The translations under genes and the position numbers were made by a program. This document shows positions 25,716-34,582 of a stretch of DNA of 46,585 nt, piece after piece. Below the pieces are notes generated by a model, which saw only the letters and a program-made list of their open reading frames with translations, made no database searches and was not told the origin of the DNA. Position 1 is the first letter of the stretch. Every line of letters begins with the position of its first letter. Source of the DNA: Flavobacteriaceae bacterium UBA2765 (GTDB taxonomy: Bacteria > Bacteroidota > Bacteroidia > Flavobacteriales > Flavobacteriaceae); assembly GCA_002352665.1 (NCBI GenBank), contig DEIV01000035.1, positions 1-46,585 of the forward strand, written 5' to 3'.

Positions 25716-26492
25716 TTACTCTTTTGCTGTAGTAGCTTCAGCTACAATTTTGATTTTCTCAGCCTTTTTTTCTTCTTGAGCCTTGTCAGCCTTGTCTTTT
25801 TCAGACTTTCTTTCTGATAGACCTTCAGCTATAGCTTCAGTTACATAAGATAAAATCTTATTAATAGATCTAGAGGCATCGTCATTAGAAGGAATAACAT
25901 AATCAATAGGTCTAGGGTCAGAATTTGTATCTACCATAGCAAAAATTGGAATGTTTAATTTTTGAGCTTCAGCAATGGCAATGTGCTCACGTCTGGTATC
26001 AATTACAAATAGAGCACCAGGTAAACGGGTCATATCAGAAATAGAACCTAAGTTTTTTTCTAATTTTGCTCTTTGACGATCAATTTGTAATTTTTCTCTT
26101 TTTGACAAAGCATTAAAACTACCATCTTGTTTCATTCTATCAATTTGAGCCATTTTTTTTACAGCTTTACGGATAGTAACAAAGTTTGTAAGCATACCAC
26201 CCGGCCATCTTTCAGTAATGTAGGGCATATTTACACTTTTAGATTTTTCAGCAACAATATCTTTTGCTTGTTTTTTTGTAGCAACAAAAAGTATTTTTCT
26301 GCCAGAATTGGCTATTTTTTTTAATGCACTTGCAGATTCTTCAATCTTTGCAGTTGTTTTATACAAATCAATTATATGTACTCCATTACGTTCTGTATAA
26401 ATGTAAGGAGCCATATTAGGATTCCATTTTCTTGTTAGGTGCCCAAAATGTACACCTGAGTCTAATAATTCTTGAATTTCAATTTTTGCCAT
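25716..26492 (-). CDS. rpsB: Small-subunit ribosomal protein uS2
   Basis: The 258-residue uS2 has typical stretches LLDSGVHFGHLTRKWNPNM, RWPGGMLTNF and the IPIFAMVDTNSDPRPIDYVI segment. A lysine/glutamate/alanine-rich tail (last ~35 residues) extends past the common core, a variable feature in this group. It is followed by tsf. The 190-base gap toward rpsI contains one hairpin. Confidence 0.97.
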   Translation of the reverse strand: MAKIEIQELLDSGVHFGHLTRKWNPNMAPYIYTERNGVHIIDLYKTTAKIEESASALKKIANSGRKILFVATKKQAKDIVAEKSKSVNMPYITERWPGGMLTNFVTIRKAVKKMAQIDRMKQDGSFNALSKREKLQIDRQRAKLEKNLGSISDMTRLPGALFVIDTRREHIAIAEAQKLNIPIFAMVDTNSDPRPIDYVIPSNDDASRSINKILSYVTEAIAEGLSERKSEKDKADKAQEEKKAEKIKIVAEATTAKE

Positions 26493-26640
26493 TTTGTTTT
26501 TAGTTTACGTTCCTAATTTAGCAATAAGTAAGTAGTTCCTAATTCTTGGAAATCTTATTTATTTGGATGCTATACTTAAACAGTTTATATTAATATTATC
26601 CCAATATATGGGAGATTCAGTGTTTTTATTAATTAGAAAT

Positions 26641-26670
26641 CCTGAAATTATCTTAAGCAATAATTTCAGG
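26641..26670 (-). terminator. Hairpin between rpsI and rpsB (weak terminator or processing site)
   Basis: CCTGAAATTA and TAATTTCAGG make a perfect 10-pair stem with a 10-base loop, 12 bases after the rpsI stop. The following minus-strand tract is only moderately T-rich, so partial read-through into rpsB-tsf is plausible. Confidence 0.6.
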
Positions 26671-26682
26671 AAATACTTAATT

Positions 26683-27069
26683 TTAACGTTTAGAGAATTG
26701 GTATTTTTTACGCGCTTTTTTCTGACCGAATTTTTTGCGTTCGACCATTCTCGGATCTCTAGTTAATAGACCTTCTGGTTTTAATATTGTTCTATAATCT
26801 TCATCAATAAAAACCAATGCCCTTGTGATAGCTAAGCGAATAGCTTCTGCTTGACCGGTTACACCACCACCAAAAACATTTACAGTTATATCGAAATTTT
26901 TTTCGTTACCTGTTAATGCTAAAGGTTGCATTACTTTATATTGCAATGTTCCTGTTGTGAAATAATTATTTAGCTCTCTTTTGTTGATAGTAATGTTTCC
27001 TTTTCCTTTAGCAACATATGCACGAGCAACTGCTGTTTTTCTTCTGCCTATTTTATGTACAATTTCCAT
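26683..27069 (-). CDS. rpsI: Small-subunit ribosomal protein uS9
   Basis: The 128-residue uS9 begins MEIVHKIGRRKTAVARAYV and ends in the invariant basic tail KKARKKYQFSKR that reaches the P site. FGGGVTGQAEAIRLAI is conserved. The start codon shares one base with the rplM stop (TAATG), so the two genes are translationally coupled. Confidence 0.98.
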   Translation of the reverse strand: MEIVHKIGRRKTAVARAYVAKGKGNITINKRELNNYFTTGTLQYKVMQPLALTGNEKNFDITVNVFGGGVTGQAEAIRLAITRALVFIDEDYRTILKPEGLLTRDPRMVERKKFGQKKARKKYQFSKR

Positions 27070-27524
27070 TATATAAGATCATTAAGGTTAATAGTTTTTG
27101 GGTTTTGAGCACCTTTATTATGCTCAGCTCCGGATACTACATATAAATTTCTAAATAAGGCACTACCTAATTTATTTTTAGGTAACATACCTTTTACTGC
27201 TTTTTCAACTAAGCGAGTTGGGTCTTTTTTAAACAACTCTGTTGCAGTTAATGATCTTTGTCCTCCAGGATATCCGGTATGACGGATGTACGATTTGTCC
27301 GTCCATTTATTACCAGTTAAAATAATTTTTTCTGCATTGATAATGATTACATTATCTCCACAGTCCACATGAGGAGTGAAATTAGGTTTGTACTTACCTC
27401 TAATTAGCTTTGCAACTATAGAAGCTAAACGACCCAATGTTTGTCCGTCCGCATCAACTAAAACCCACTCTTTATTTACAGTGTTTTTATTTGCTGATAC
27501 TGTTTTGTAACTTAATGTGTTCAC
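27069..27524 (-). CDS. rplM: Large-subunit ribosomal protein uL13
   Basis: The 151-residue uL13 shows WVLVDADGQTLGRLAS, the HVDCGDNVIIINAEKI segment, YIRHTGYPGG and VEKAVKGMLPKN. It is the first gene of the rplM-rpsI pair. A strong promoter lies 56 bases upstream, and the leader contains a hairpin at its predicted 5' end. Confidence 0.98.
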   Translation of the reverse strand: MNTLSYKTVSANKNTVNKEWVLVDADGQTLGRLASIVAKLIRGKYKPNFTPHVDCGDNVIIINAEKIILTGNKWTDKSYIRHTGYPGGQRSLTATELFKKDPTRLVEKAVKGMLPKNKLGSALFRNLYVVSGAEHNKGAQNPKTINLNDLI

Positions 27525-27561
27525 ACGATTAGTTTTTGTCTATGATTAATATTTAATTTTT

Positions 27562-27575
27562 CCCTTAAAAAAGGG
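27562..27575 (-). promoter_or_regulatory. Hairpin at the 5' end of the rplM leader
   Basis: CCCTT and AAGGG pair around a 4-base A/T loop. The predicted transcript from the promoter at 27580-27609 would begin within a few bases of it, so the mRNA would carry the stem at its very start. It could stabilise the mRNA or take part in ribosomal-protein feedback. Confidence 0.45.
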
Positions 27576-27579
27576 TTTG

Positions 27580-27609
27580 CAAAGGTAATATTATTTCTTT
27601 AGATAACAA
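27580..27609 (-). promoter_or_regulatory. Promoter of rplM-rpsI (and likely rpsB-tsf)
   Basis: On the minus strand TTG (plus 27607-27609), a 19-base spacer and TACCTTTG (plus 27580-27587) match the Bacteroidota consensus exactly. The rest of the 296-base gap to the next gene (27610-27820) contains no gene; only short T-rich tracts and a small AGGG/CCCT hairpin near 27651 are seen. Confidence 0.8.
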
Positions 27610-27820
27610 ATAGTGTTTTTAATTATATTTTTTGAATTTAGATTTTTTTAGAGGGAAAAAACCCTTTTCCAAAGTTTGATTTTGAATTTAATTTTAACAG
27701 ATTTAAAAGGATGATTAACAAATTATTATGACACGATTATAGTATCTTGCCGAATGAACTGTAACAAAAGGGGTTTATGTAGTCAAACAATGAATCATTT
27801 GATAATTTTCAACCAACCTA

Positions 27821-30445
27821 ATGAAAGTATTTAAGTTTATTTTTCTCCTTATCTTATTAATTTTTCAATCAATAACTTCACAAGAACAACAGCATAAAAC
27901 ACCCAAACGGATCTATACGACTAAATTTTTAGCTCAGGAGAAGGCCCCGATAATTGATGGAAAATTAGACGATATAGGGTGGGATATTGTCAATTGGCAA
28001 ACCGATTTTATTGAAAACGAACCGGATGAAAATACTGTACCAACCTATCAAACAAGGTTTAAAATTGTTTATGATACAAAGCATTTATATGTAGCTATAA
28101 AGGCATTAGACGATGAGCCTGATAAGATTGAAAAAAGATTATCTCGTAGAGACGGTTTTGCTGGTGATAGGGTTAATATAATAATTGACAGCTATCATGA
28201 CAAGCGTACTGCATTTATCTTTACGGTTACCGCTGCAGGTGTTAAAGGCGATGAAGTGGTAATAGATAATGGTGATGATATTGATGATAGCTGGAATCCA
28301 GTTTGGTACACTAAAGTTGGTGTTGATAATGAAGGTTGGACAGCAGAAATGAAGATTCCTTTGAGTCAATTAAGGTTTGGGAAAGCTAAAGAACAGATTT
28401 GGGGAATGAATATTGTAAGGCAAATTTTCAGAAAAAACGAAAGATCGGTGTGGAATAGAATTCCTATCGACGCTCCAGGTTTTATAAGTGAGTCTGGAGA
28501 ATTACATGGTTTATTGGATCTTGAACCACAAAAACAATTAGAAATTCAACCTTTTGCTATATTACAATATGATAAATATCCTAAAGAAGTAAACAATCCT
28601 TTTCGGGATGGAAGTGATTTTAAATTCAATGGAGGATTAGATGCTAAGATTGGTATTACAAATGATCTTACATTAGATTTAACTGTTAATCCTGATTTTG
28701 GACAAGTAGAAGCAGATCCTGCAGCTATCTCTCTAGATGGTTTTGAAATATTTTTCAGAGAACAACGTCCTTTTTTTGTGGAGAATAAAAATATTTTTGA
28801 TTTTGGACTGGGAGGTAATCGAGATAATCTATTCTTTTCTAGGAGAATTGGTAGGAGTCCACAAGGACTTCCGGAAATTACTGATGATGAGTTTTTAGAA
28901 CAACCTCAAAATACAACAATATTAGGTGCAGCCAAGTTTAGTGGAAAGACTAAAAAAGGTTGGTCTATCGGAATTTTAGAAAGTGTTACAACAAGAGAAT
29001 ATGCTAAAATTGATAATAACGGTACACAACGAGAAGAATTGGTAGAGCCTTTAACAAATTATTTTGTAGGTCGTTTGCAAAAAGATTTTAACAAAAGAAA
29101 CACCTTTGTGGGCGGCATTTTTACGGCCACCAACAGAAAAATTGAAGAAAATATAGATTTTTTAAGAAGCTCTGCATATACCGGTGGCTTAGATCTTAGG
29201 CACCAATGGAGAGATAAAAAATACTATATAGAAAGTAAAATTATTTTGAGCCATGTAGAAGGAAGTAAAGAAGCCATACAAAATACCCAAGAATCGTTAA
29301 CGCATTTATTTCAACGTGTTGATGCAAACCATGTTAATGTTGATCCTAACAGAACTTCATTAACAGGAACCAGTGGTAAAGTAGAATTTGGAAAATCGAG
29401 TAGTGGGCATTGGCGATATGGAATTGGTGCCAATTGGCGATCTCCGGAATTAGAATTGAATGATATAGGTTTTTTACGTCAAGCAGATGAAATTAGACAA
29501 TATGCGTGGACTAGTTTTAGAACTTTGAAACCCTTTGGAAAGTTTAGAAATGTTTCTGCTAGATTCAATATGTTTAGTAGTTTTGATTTTGAAGGAAATT
29601 ATAATAGGATGGAATATCGATTAAGAGGTTCAGCAGAATTTAAGAATAATTGGGGAATAGAAGCCGGACTTATTCATAGACCCAGAACATTTTCAAACAC
29701 TATTTTAAGAGGAGGTCCTCGTTTTCGTTTTTCAGAAGAAAATGTTCATTTTTTATTTGTAGGAAGTGATTCTCGTAAAAAATTCCGTTTTACAACAGGT
29801 TATATTTATTCAAAAGCCAAGCAAAATAGTTTGTCATTCTTACAGTTTGAAGCCAGATTAACTTATAGGCCAACCAATTCATTAGATATTACATTAAGTC
29901 CAGAGTATTCAATTAGCCCCAACAAAACACAGTATGTAACTGAGGCTAGTATTAATGATTTTCCAAGATTTATTACTGCAGAAATTGATCAGAAAACATT
30001 AAGTGCTTCTTTACGGATAAATTATACCATTAACCCTAATTTAACCATTCAATATTATGGACAGCCTTTTATTTCAAATGGCATCTATAAAAATTTCAAT
30101 TTTATTACCAATGCGGTAGCTGATAATTTATATGATAGATTTGATCTCTATACTACGGATCAAATTGCTTTTGATGGTACCAATTATCTTGTTGACGAAA
30201 ATAGAGATGGAACAACGGATTATGAATTTGAAAATCCAGATTTTTCTTTTGTGCAATTTCGCTCAAACTTAGTGGTTCGTTGGGAGTATATACCTGGTTC
30301 AGAAATATTTTTAGTTTGGTCTCAAGGCAATGTTGGTACACAAGACCCCAATGATCATTTGTTAAGAAGTTTAGACAATCAGATATTTGGAGAAAAGGCA
30401 GAAAACACTTTTTTAATCAAAGCAACATATAGGTTTATGTTGTAG
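27821..30445 (+). CDS. DUF5916 outer-membrane protein with N-terminal CBM9-like domain
   Basis: The 874-residue protein has a signal peptide (MKVFKFIFLLILLIFQSITS). Residues ~40-240 form a family-9 carbohydrate-binding-like sandwich (IDGKLDDIGWD, RFKIVYDTKHLYVAIKA and WTAEMKIPLSQLRFG are typical). The rest is DUF5916, with LTLDLTVNPDFGQVEADPA and FFREQRPFFVENKNIFDFG as hallmarks. It ends as a barrel (ATYRFML). The set occurs in Bacteroidota outer membranes; ligand unknown. The last 11 bases overlap the convergent ATP-grasp gene. Confidence 0.9.
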   Translation: MKVFKFIFLLILLIFQSITSQEQQHKTPKRIYTTKFLAQEKAPIIDGKLDDIGWDIVNWQTDFIENEPDENTVPTYQTRFKIVYDTKHLYVAIKALDDEPDKIEKRLSRRDGFAGDRVNIIIDSYHDKRTAFIFTVTAAGVKGDEVVIDNGDDIDDSWNPVWYTKVGVDNEGWTAEMKIPLSQLRFGKAKEQIWGMNIVRQIFRKNERSVWNRIPIDAPGFISESGELHGLLDLEPQKQLEIQPFAILQYDKYPKEVNNPFRDGSDFKFNGGLDAKIGITNDLTLDLTVNPDFGQVEADPAAISLDGFEIFFREQRPFFVENKNIFDFGLGGNRDNLFFSRRIGRSPQGLPEITDDEFLEQPQNTTILGAAKFSGKTKKGWSIGILESVTTREYAKIDNNGTQREELVEPLTNYFVGRLQKDFNKRNTFVGGIFTATNRKIEENIDFLRSSAYTGGLDLRHQWRDKKYYIESKIILSHVEGSKEAIQNTQESLTHLFQRVDANHVNVDPNRTSLTGTSGKVEFGKSSSGHWRYGIGANWRSPELELNDIGFLRQADEIRQYAWTSFRTLKPFGKFRNVSARFNMFSSFDFEGNYNRMEYRLRGSAEFKNNWGIEAGLIHRPRTFSNTILRGGPRFRFSEENVHFLFVGSDSRKKFRFTTGYIYSKAKQNSLSFLQFEARLTYRPTNSLDITLSPEYSISPNKTQYVTEASINDFPRFITAEIDQKTLSASLRINYTINPNLTIQYYGQPFISNGIYKNFNFITNAVADNLYDRFDLYTTDQIAFDGTNYLVDENRDGTTDYEFENPDFSFVQFRSNLVVRWEYIPGSEIFLVWSQGNVGTQDPNDHLLRSLDNQIFGEKAENTFLIKATYRFML

Positions 30446-31487
30446 TCAATTTCCAATGCTGTGATAGGGTATTTAATATCAACATATTATAATCCCACCC
30501 AATACCTTTAGCGGCAATCATTGTTAAACTATCTTGATCATTTCTATGTTTACGTGATGCACCGGTCATATTTGGTTTTAAGTTCAAATCAAAAATTTGA
30601 TATTGATTGTTTTTATGTTTTCTACAATCAATTCGAATTGGAGCCTTTGCATTTATAATGTTAGCAGCCAATTCACATTTTTGAGATATTTCTTTTATTT
30701 CTTTTGAATTTAACGCTGCATCAGAAATTATTTTACTGTTGTTTATCACCGCAACTATACCATTATATGGTGCAATTCCATCAATATGATTAAACCGTTC
30801 AACTGCGGGTAAAGCCCAATGATCCCTCTTTTGAACTGGATTATCATTGATGATGTATAATCCGGGAGGCATAACTGTAATAGTAATTTCTTTTCCAGGT
30901 AAATACTCTTCTATTATAAATCTATTTCCATATTTTTTTGAAGCGATAAGTTTTGTAATACTTCTTTCAAGATCATTTTTATTATTAATTACCTGCACAC
31001 CTTGACTACCTCTACCTCTTACGGGTTTTATAACTACCGGAAATTTTATATTTTGTTTTGTAGGTTCATCTGACAATAAAAGATAAGATAAAGGAATAGG
31101 AAGCCCTTTCTCTTTTAAAAATGTATTTGTATAAAACTTATCGTCATAAATTTCAACAATTTCAGGGTCTTGACCAACAATTAAAAGGTGCTGGCCTTTG
31201 AATTTTAGAATTGGGTGTTTGGCATAAAGTACCGTATTTAGCCAAAAAAGATTAGCACCTTTATTTACGGCATTTTTAATGCCTTCTTCAGAATCTGGGA
31301 ATACCCAATCATAATCATTTTTTATTTTTGGGGTATGTACAGGTGTTATTAACTGAATGCCATTTTTAAGTAATGCAATGGCTATATCAGCACCGCTATC
31401 CGAATAACCTCCCTTTTTCATTGGTTTGACAACACCATCAATTTCAGGAGGTAACTTTGATTGATAAAGTATTGCAACCTTTAACAT
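30435..31487 (-). CDS. ATP-grasp ligase-like protein
   Basis: The 350-residue protein has a D-Ala-D-Ala ligase-like layout. Its N-terminal domain starts LKVAILYQSKLPPEIDGV. The ATP-grasp core has FPVVIKPVRGRGSQGVQVI (glycine-rich loop), FIIEEYLPGKEITITV and the metal-binding end FDLNLKPNMTG, where Asp-x-Asn-x-x replaces the usual E-x-N. It could join small carboxylates or amino acids; the substrate is not deducible. The start at 31487 is used because the longer frame reaches into the intergenic region with no family similarity. It is third after the barrel and DUF3179 genes, with an 89-base gap. Confidence 0.8.
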   Translation of the reverse strand: MLKVAILYQSKLPPEIDGVVKPMKKGGYSDSGADIAIALLKNGIQLITPVHTPKIKNDYDWVFPDSEEGIKNAVNKGANLFWLNTVLYAKHPILKFKGQHLLIVGQDPEIVEIYDDKFYTNTFLKEKGLPIPLSYLLLSDEPTKQNIKFPVVIKPVRGRGSQGVQVINNKNDLERSITKLIASKKYGNRFIIEEYLPGKEITITVMPPGLYIINDNPVQKRDHWALPAVERFNHIDGIAPYNGIVAVINNSKIISDAALNSKEIKEISQKCELAANIINAKAPIRIDCRKHKNNQYQIFDLNLKPNMTGASRKHRNDQDSLTMIAAKGIGWDYNMLILNTLSQHWKLTTT

Positions 31488-31576
31488 ATCTATCTTTTTT
31501 CGGTCTAAAAAACAACCGACTAAATTGCTGACTTGAACCAAAGTTACCAATTATATAATTAACTAAGTACAGTAGT

Positions 31577-32647
31577 TTAAAAAATTTCAGGATTTGGATA
31601 AAAAGCAGCTATGGCAAACCAATAACTGACCACAGATCTTGACACCGTTAATGATTGTCCTTTTTTTGGACCATCAATTGCTTTGCCAAAAATTGACCAT
31701 TCATTACCTTCATCATCTTTAAAAAACCCTTCAGTTTTGTTAAAGCTATATTCAAAATTTAAGCTTGAGAATTGAGATGAAACCTCAAATGCACTAATAA
31801 TATTACTATCACCTACTATAAGATAATTTTTTCCATTAAATTCATCTTTAAATGCATTTCCTTTACCAAATTTTGAAAATTGATAAACCTTTGATTTATC
31901 ACCATCTAAAATAGCATAGATCCTCTCTTTATTTGGTAATGCGTTATTTGTTGGCGTTGCATTAAAAAGAAAGAAATCTTGATTGGTTTTATAATCACCA
32001 TAAGGATAATTGCCATATGTTCTACTAAAACCAGTATCTGTACTCAAAACTTTAGTGTTAGGATATAATTTATTCCAAGTACCCCAATTGGTTTCAACCA
32101 CATTGACCAATTTGGGTTTATTATTTATTAAAGTACCATTTACACATTCTAATTTTAACTGCGACCAATTACTATCAGTATTTCTATCATACAAAATTAG
32201 ATTAGTGTTATATAGTAAACCTGAAACTCCAAAAGTTGAGGTCGTACCATTTGCCCTACTTTTCCAACCAAATGCCGTTCCTGTTAACGGACAATATGAG
32301 ATAGAAACCAAATCCTCGTTTAATTTGTCATTAACTATTTCGTGCCAATCTAATATCACATGAGGATAGGCTTTTGCTTCATCGCCAATTACAATACCAA
32401 TGATCAAATCATCACTGCCTATTAAAGCAGGATTAACCTGACTGACATTAATAAATTTTGGATTGTCAATTGAAGGAATGCCATCTTTACCTGGACCACC
32501 ATCTTTAACCTCATTAATTGGTATTGTCCATTCACTCGCACTATTTGGAGGAGGCGTAGTAGTTTGCCCTGAAACATTGCTATCATTTTCGTTACATGAT
32601 AGTAAGGGCAGGCAAAATAAAAAGAAATAGAAAGTTATATTTTTCAT
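31577..32647 (-). CDS. DUF3179 domain lipoprotein
   Basis: The 356-residue protein has a lipoprotein signal (MKNITFYFFLFCLPLLSC, lipobox LLSC with Cys18), then a Ser/Asn/Pro linker. The body is the DUF3179 family, which carries conserved patterns such as GDEAKAYPHVILDWHEIVND, SYCPLTGTAFGW, FGVSGLLYNTNLILYDR, SLTV and a C-terminal YWFAIAAFYP. A conserved Cys and several His/Asp suggest a metal or redox site, but no activity is known to me. It is 5 bases downstream of the barrel gene, so it is co-transcribed with it and both are surface or periplasmic. Confidence 0.88.
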   Translation of the reverse strand: MKNITFYFFLFCLPLLSCNENDSNVSGQTTTPPPNSASEWTIPINEVKDGGPGKDGIPSIDNPKFINVSQVNPALIGSDDLIIGIVIGDEAKAYPHVILDWHEIVNDKLNEDLVSISYCPLTGTAFGWKSRANGTTSTFGVSGLLYNTNLILYDRNTDSNWSQLKLECVNGTLINNKPKLVNVVETNWGTWNKLYPNTKVLSTDTGFSRTYGNYPYGDYKTNQDFFLFNATPTNNALPNKERIYAILDGDKSKVYQFSKFGKGNAFKDEFNGKNYLIVGDSNIISAFEVSSQFSSLNFEYSFNKTEGFFKDDEGNEWSIFGKAIDGPKKGQSLTVSRSVVSYWFAIAAFYPNPEIF

Positions 32648-32652
32648 GATAA

Positions 32653-33624
32653 TTAATTTAAAATTAGTTTGTTTGTTTTACGAGGAATTTTGTATAAAAT
32701 TCCTGTTGTCAATCTATAGGTAGGTGTTAATTGGGTTCCGTCAACAAAACTATAAACCGGAATTTCTGCTTTGGTAGAAAACAAAATATTCTTTGAAATA
32801 TCAATTGAAAAGTTCGGAATAATTGAAAACCACTTGCCTCCGGTATTGTCTACATTAAAACCGCCAATTTTGTCTTGATTTGCAGTTCTGTATTTTAAGG
32901 ATAAGCTAGGGGAGATTAGCTTTTTAACAAATAGGAATTGATCAGAAAAATGTAAATAAGTTTGAAATTCATTCCCAAATTTATAGCTTGAGTCTCCAAA
33001 ATAACTCGTATTGGTTCCGGTATTTCTATAAATTACCCTAGATGAAATAGTAAATGATGGTCTAAAATCAAAATTCTTAGAAATCATAGACCAATAAATA
33101 ACATCCCAAGCATTACTTCCGGGTTGTAAATCGGCGTTTAAAGTAATACCTTGACTATTTGTTTCCGTTGAAGAACCTAATGGTATTTTTGTTCCAACCC
33201 CAATGTTTAGGGCACTGTTTTGCCCTAAAATATTATTAAAATTGTACTTTATCAAGAAGATGGCATCACCAATTCCGGAGGTTTGGTCTAAATTTTCATT
33301 TCCAAATTGAGTTATTTTTCGTCTTTGATTTACCCAAGTAAATAAGCCTTCTACTGATAAATTATTCGTTATGGAATATCCGGCATTAAGTAGAACACTG
33401 TGCGTAATGCGTAATCTAGAATTGTCATTTAATTTATCCGAACCACTGTTTAAAGTGTTTAAATTATTATAATCGTATTGTAGTCCAATTTGAATACTTC
33501 CTTTTTCTAAATTAGCTAGCCCTAAATTATTAGAAAGTGGAATCCCTCCAGAACAACAAGTCTGAGCATAAAAGTAGTATACATTAAAAATTAATAAAGT
33601 AAAAAAGAACATCTTTAATTTCAT
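32653..33624 (-). CDS. Outer-membrane barrel protein with an N-terminal Cys-Cys motif
   Basis: The 323-residue protein has a signal peptide (MKLKMFFFTLLIFNVYYFYAQ), followed at once by TCCSGGIPLSNNLG in the mature N-terminus. The remainder alternates strands (IQIGLQYDYN, VLLNAGYSITNNLSVEGLFTW, ALNIGVGTKIPLGS, YRLTTGILYKIPRK), as in transporter-type barrels. The paired Cys at the mature end could be a metal or disulfide site. The ATG at 33624 is preferred over an upstream TTG at 33630. It heads an operon with the DUF3179 lipoprotein. Function unknown. Confidence 0.82.
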   Translation of the reverse strand: MKLKMFFFTLLIFNVYYFYAQTCCSGGIPLSNNLGLANLEKGSIQIGLQYDYNNLNTLNSGSDKLNDNSRLRITHSVLLNAGYSITNNLSVEGLFTWVNQRRKITQFGNENLDQTSGIGDAIFLIKYNFNNILGQNSALNIGVGTKIPLGSSTETNSQGITLNADLQPGSNAWDVIYWSMISKNFDFRPSFTISSRVIYRNTGTNTSYFGDSSYKFGNEFQTYLHFSDQFLFVKKLISPSLSLKYRTANQDKIGGFNVDNTGGKWFSIIPNFSIDISKNILFSTKAEIPVYSFVDGTQLTPTYRLTTGILYKIPRKTNKLILN

Positions 33625-33696
33625 GACCAACTTTAATTGTTAAGTAGGTCGAGATTAAAGAATATTCCTTACTAGTAGAGAAATGTTTTAAAGAGC

Positions 33697-33804
33697 TTAT
33701 TCTTTATATTTCGATTTTTTTGCTCTTTTAGCTGCTTTTTTTTCTTTTGCCGTTTTAAGTGGTTCTTTTTTTACGTTTTTCTTTGCGTCTTTAGACTTTG
33801 CCAT
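33697..33804 (-). CDS. Lysine-rich miniprotein (35 residues)
   Basis: A minus-strand reading frame from ATG at 33804 to TAA at 33697 gives 35 residues, beginning MAKSKDAKKNVKKEP and ending KKSKYKE. About 17 of the 35 are lysine, with Ala, Glu and one Tyr. No membrane segment. The sequence looks like a conserved miniprotein rather than a chance frame, because it is short, Met-initiated, highly biased and isolated between two intergenic stretches. It is not the bTHX ribosomal protein. It may be a nucleic-acid-binding peptide. The 182-base gap beyond it (33805-33986) holds nothing evident. Confidence 0.6.
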   Translation of the reverse strand: MAKSKDAKKNVKKEPLKTAKEKKAAKRAKKSKYKE

Positions 33805-33986
33805 GATATTAAATTTTAGATAGAGCGTTCATACGGACAATCTATAGATTAGATTATTCAAATTTACTAAAATTAAAGATACTTTATTAGTAAAAATCAA
33901 CTATAATCTAGCATAGCTAATTGTCTGTGAAATATAACTCCTATATATTATTCTAAACTATATCTTCTGTCAAAGTGTTGTTTTTT

Positions 33987-34511
33987 CTAAAGAATTTTGC
34001 AAATTCTTTCGGTATTGAATTGTTTGGAATTATTTTGTCTTACATCGATCACTGTTAGCAATATACAATGACTAGTTTTTGTATATCTATTTTTTTGCTC
34101 TTTTATGAGCCCTTTATTGTTTTCATTTGGTTCTAATAGATCCCAAAGGTTTCCATATAAATCTTCAAATACTGCAACTCGTCCATATTCATGTTCTGTT
34201 GGAGGTCTAATAAAATTGATGTTCCTTTCAATCATTTTATTGTAATCTCGCCAAAAATTATCTGTGAAAAGAAATAGAAAGACTCTTCTTCCTGTTTGAT
34301 TCCCAACACTTTTCAATTGATCTTCATTGGCCGCCTTCGCAAGTAATAAGCAACATTCTTTTGCTCCTGGAGGAGCAATCACAACCCATCTTTTATCTTC
34401 ATCAATTTTGGTGTCTTCAAGAATTGTGAAATCTAATTTTTTAGTATAAAATTCGATTGCTGCATCATATTCTTTAACCACTAAGGCAATATGTGCTATG
34501 CTTTGTTTCAT
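33987..34511 (-). CDS. VOC/glyoxalase-fold protein with an atypical C-terminal tail
   Basis: The 174-residue protein has a VOC (glyoxalase/bleomycin-resistance) domain over about the first 125 residues: IAHIALVVKEYDAAIEFYTKKL at the start and FEDLYGNLWDLLEPNE at the end, with the second-half Glu metal ligand. Members are usually ~125-135 residues; here about 45 more follow (GLIKEQKNRY ... RICKIL) that resemble no domain I know. The start at 34511 is chosen because MKQSIAHIAL is the family start; the longer frame crosses toward the polA 3' end. Substrate unknown. Confidence 0.75.
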   Translation of the reverse strand: MKQSIAHIALVVKEYDAAIEFYTKKLDFTILEDTKIDEDKRWVVIAPPGAKECCLLLAKAANEDQLKSVGNQTGRRVFLFLFTDNFWRDYNKMIERNINFIRPPTEHEYGRVAVFEDLYGNLWDLLEPNENNKGLIKEQKNRYTKTSHCILLTVIDVRQNNSKQFNTERICKIL

Positions 34512-34582
34512 TGTTTTTTGAATTTTAGGTAAGTATATCTGACTACTTTTTAAATCCCTTTTTTTAGGGTTTAAGGAGCTCC

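Noticed and set aside
26563..26766. 67-residue plus-strand frame around the rpsI 3' end
   Set aside because: Mostly antisense to rpsI; no start context or family similarity.
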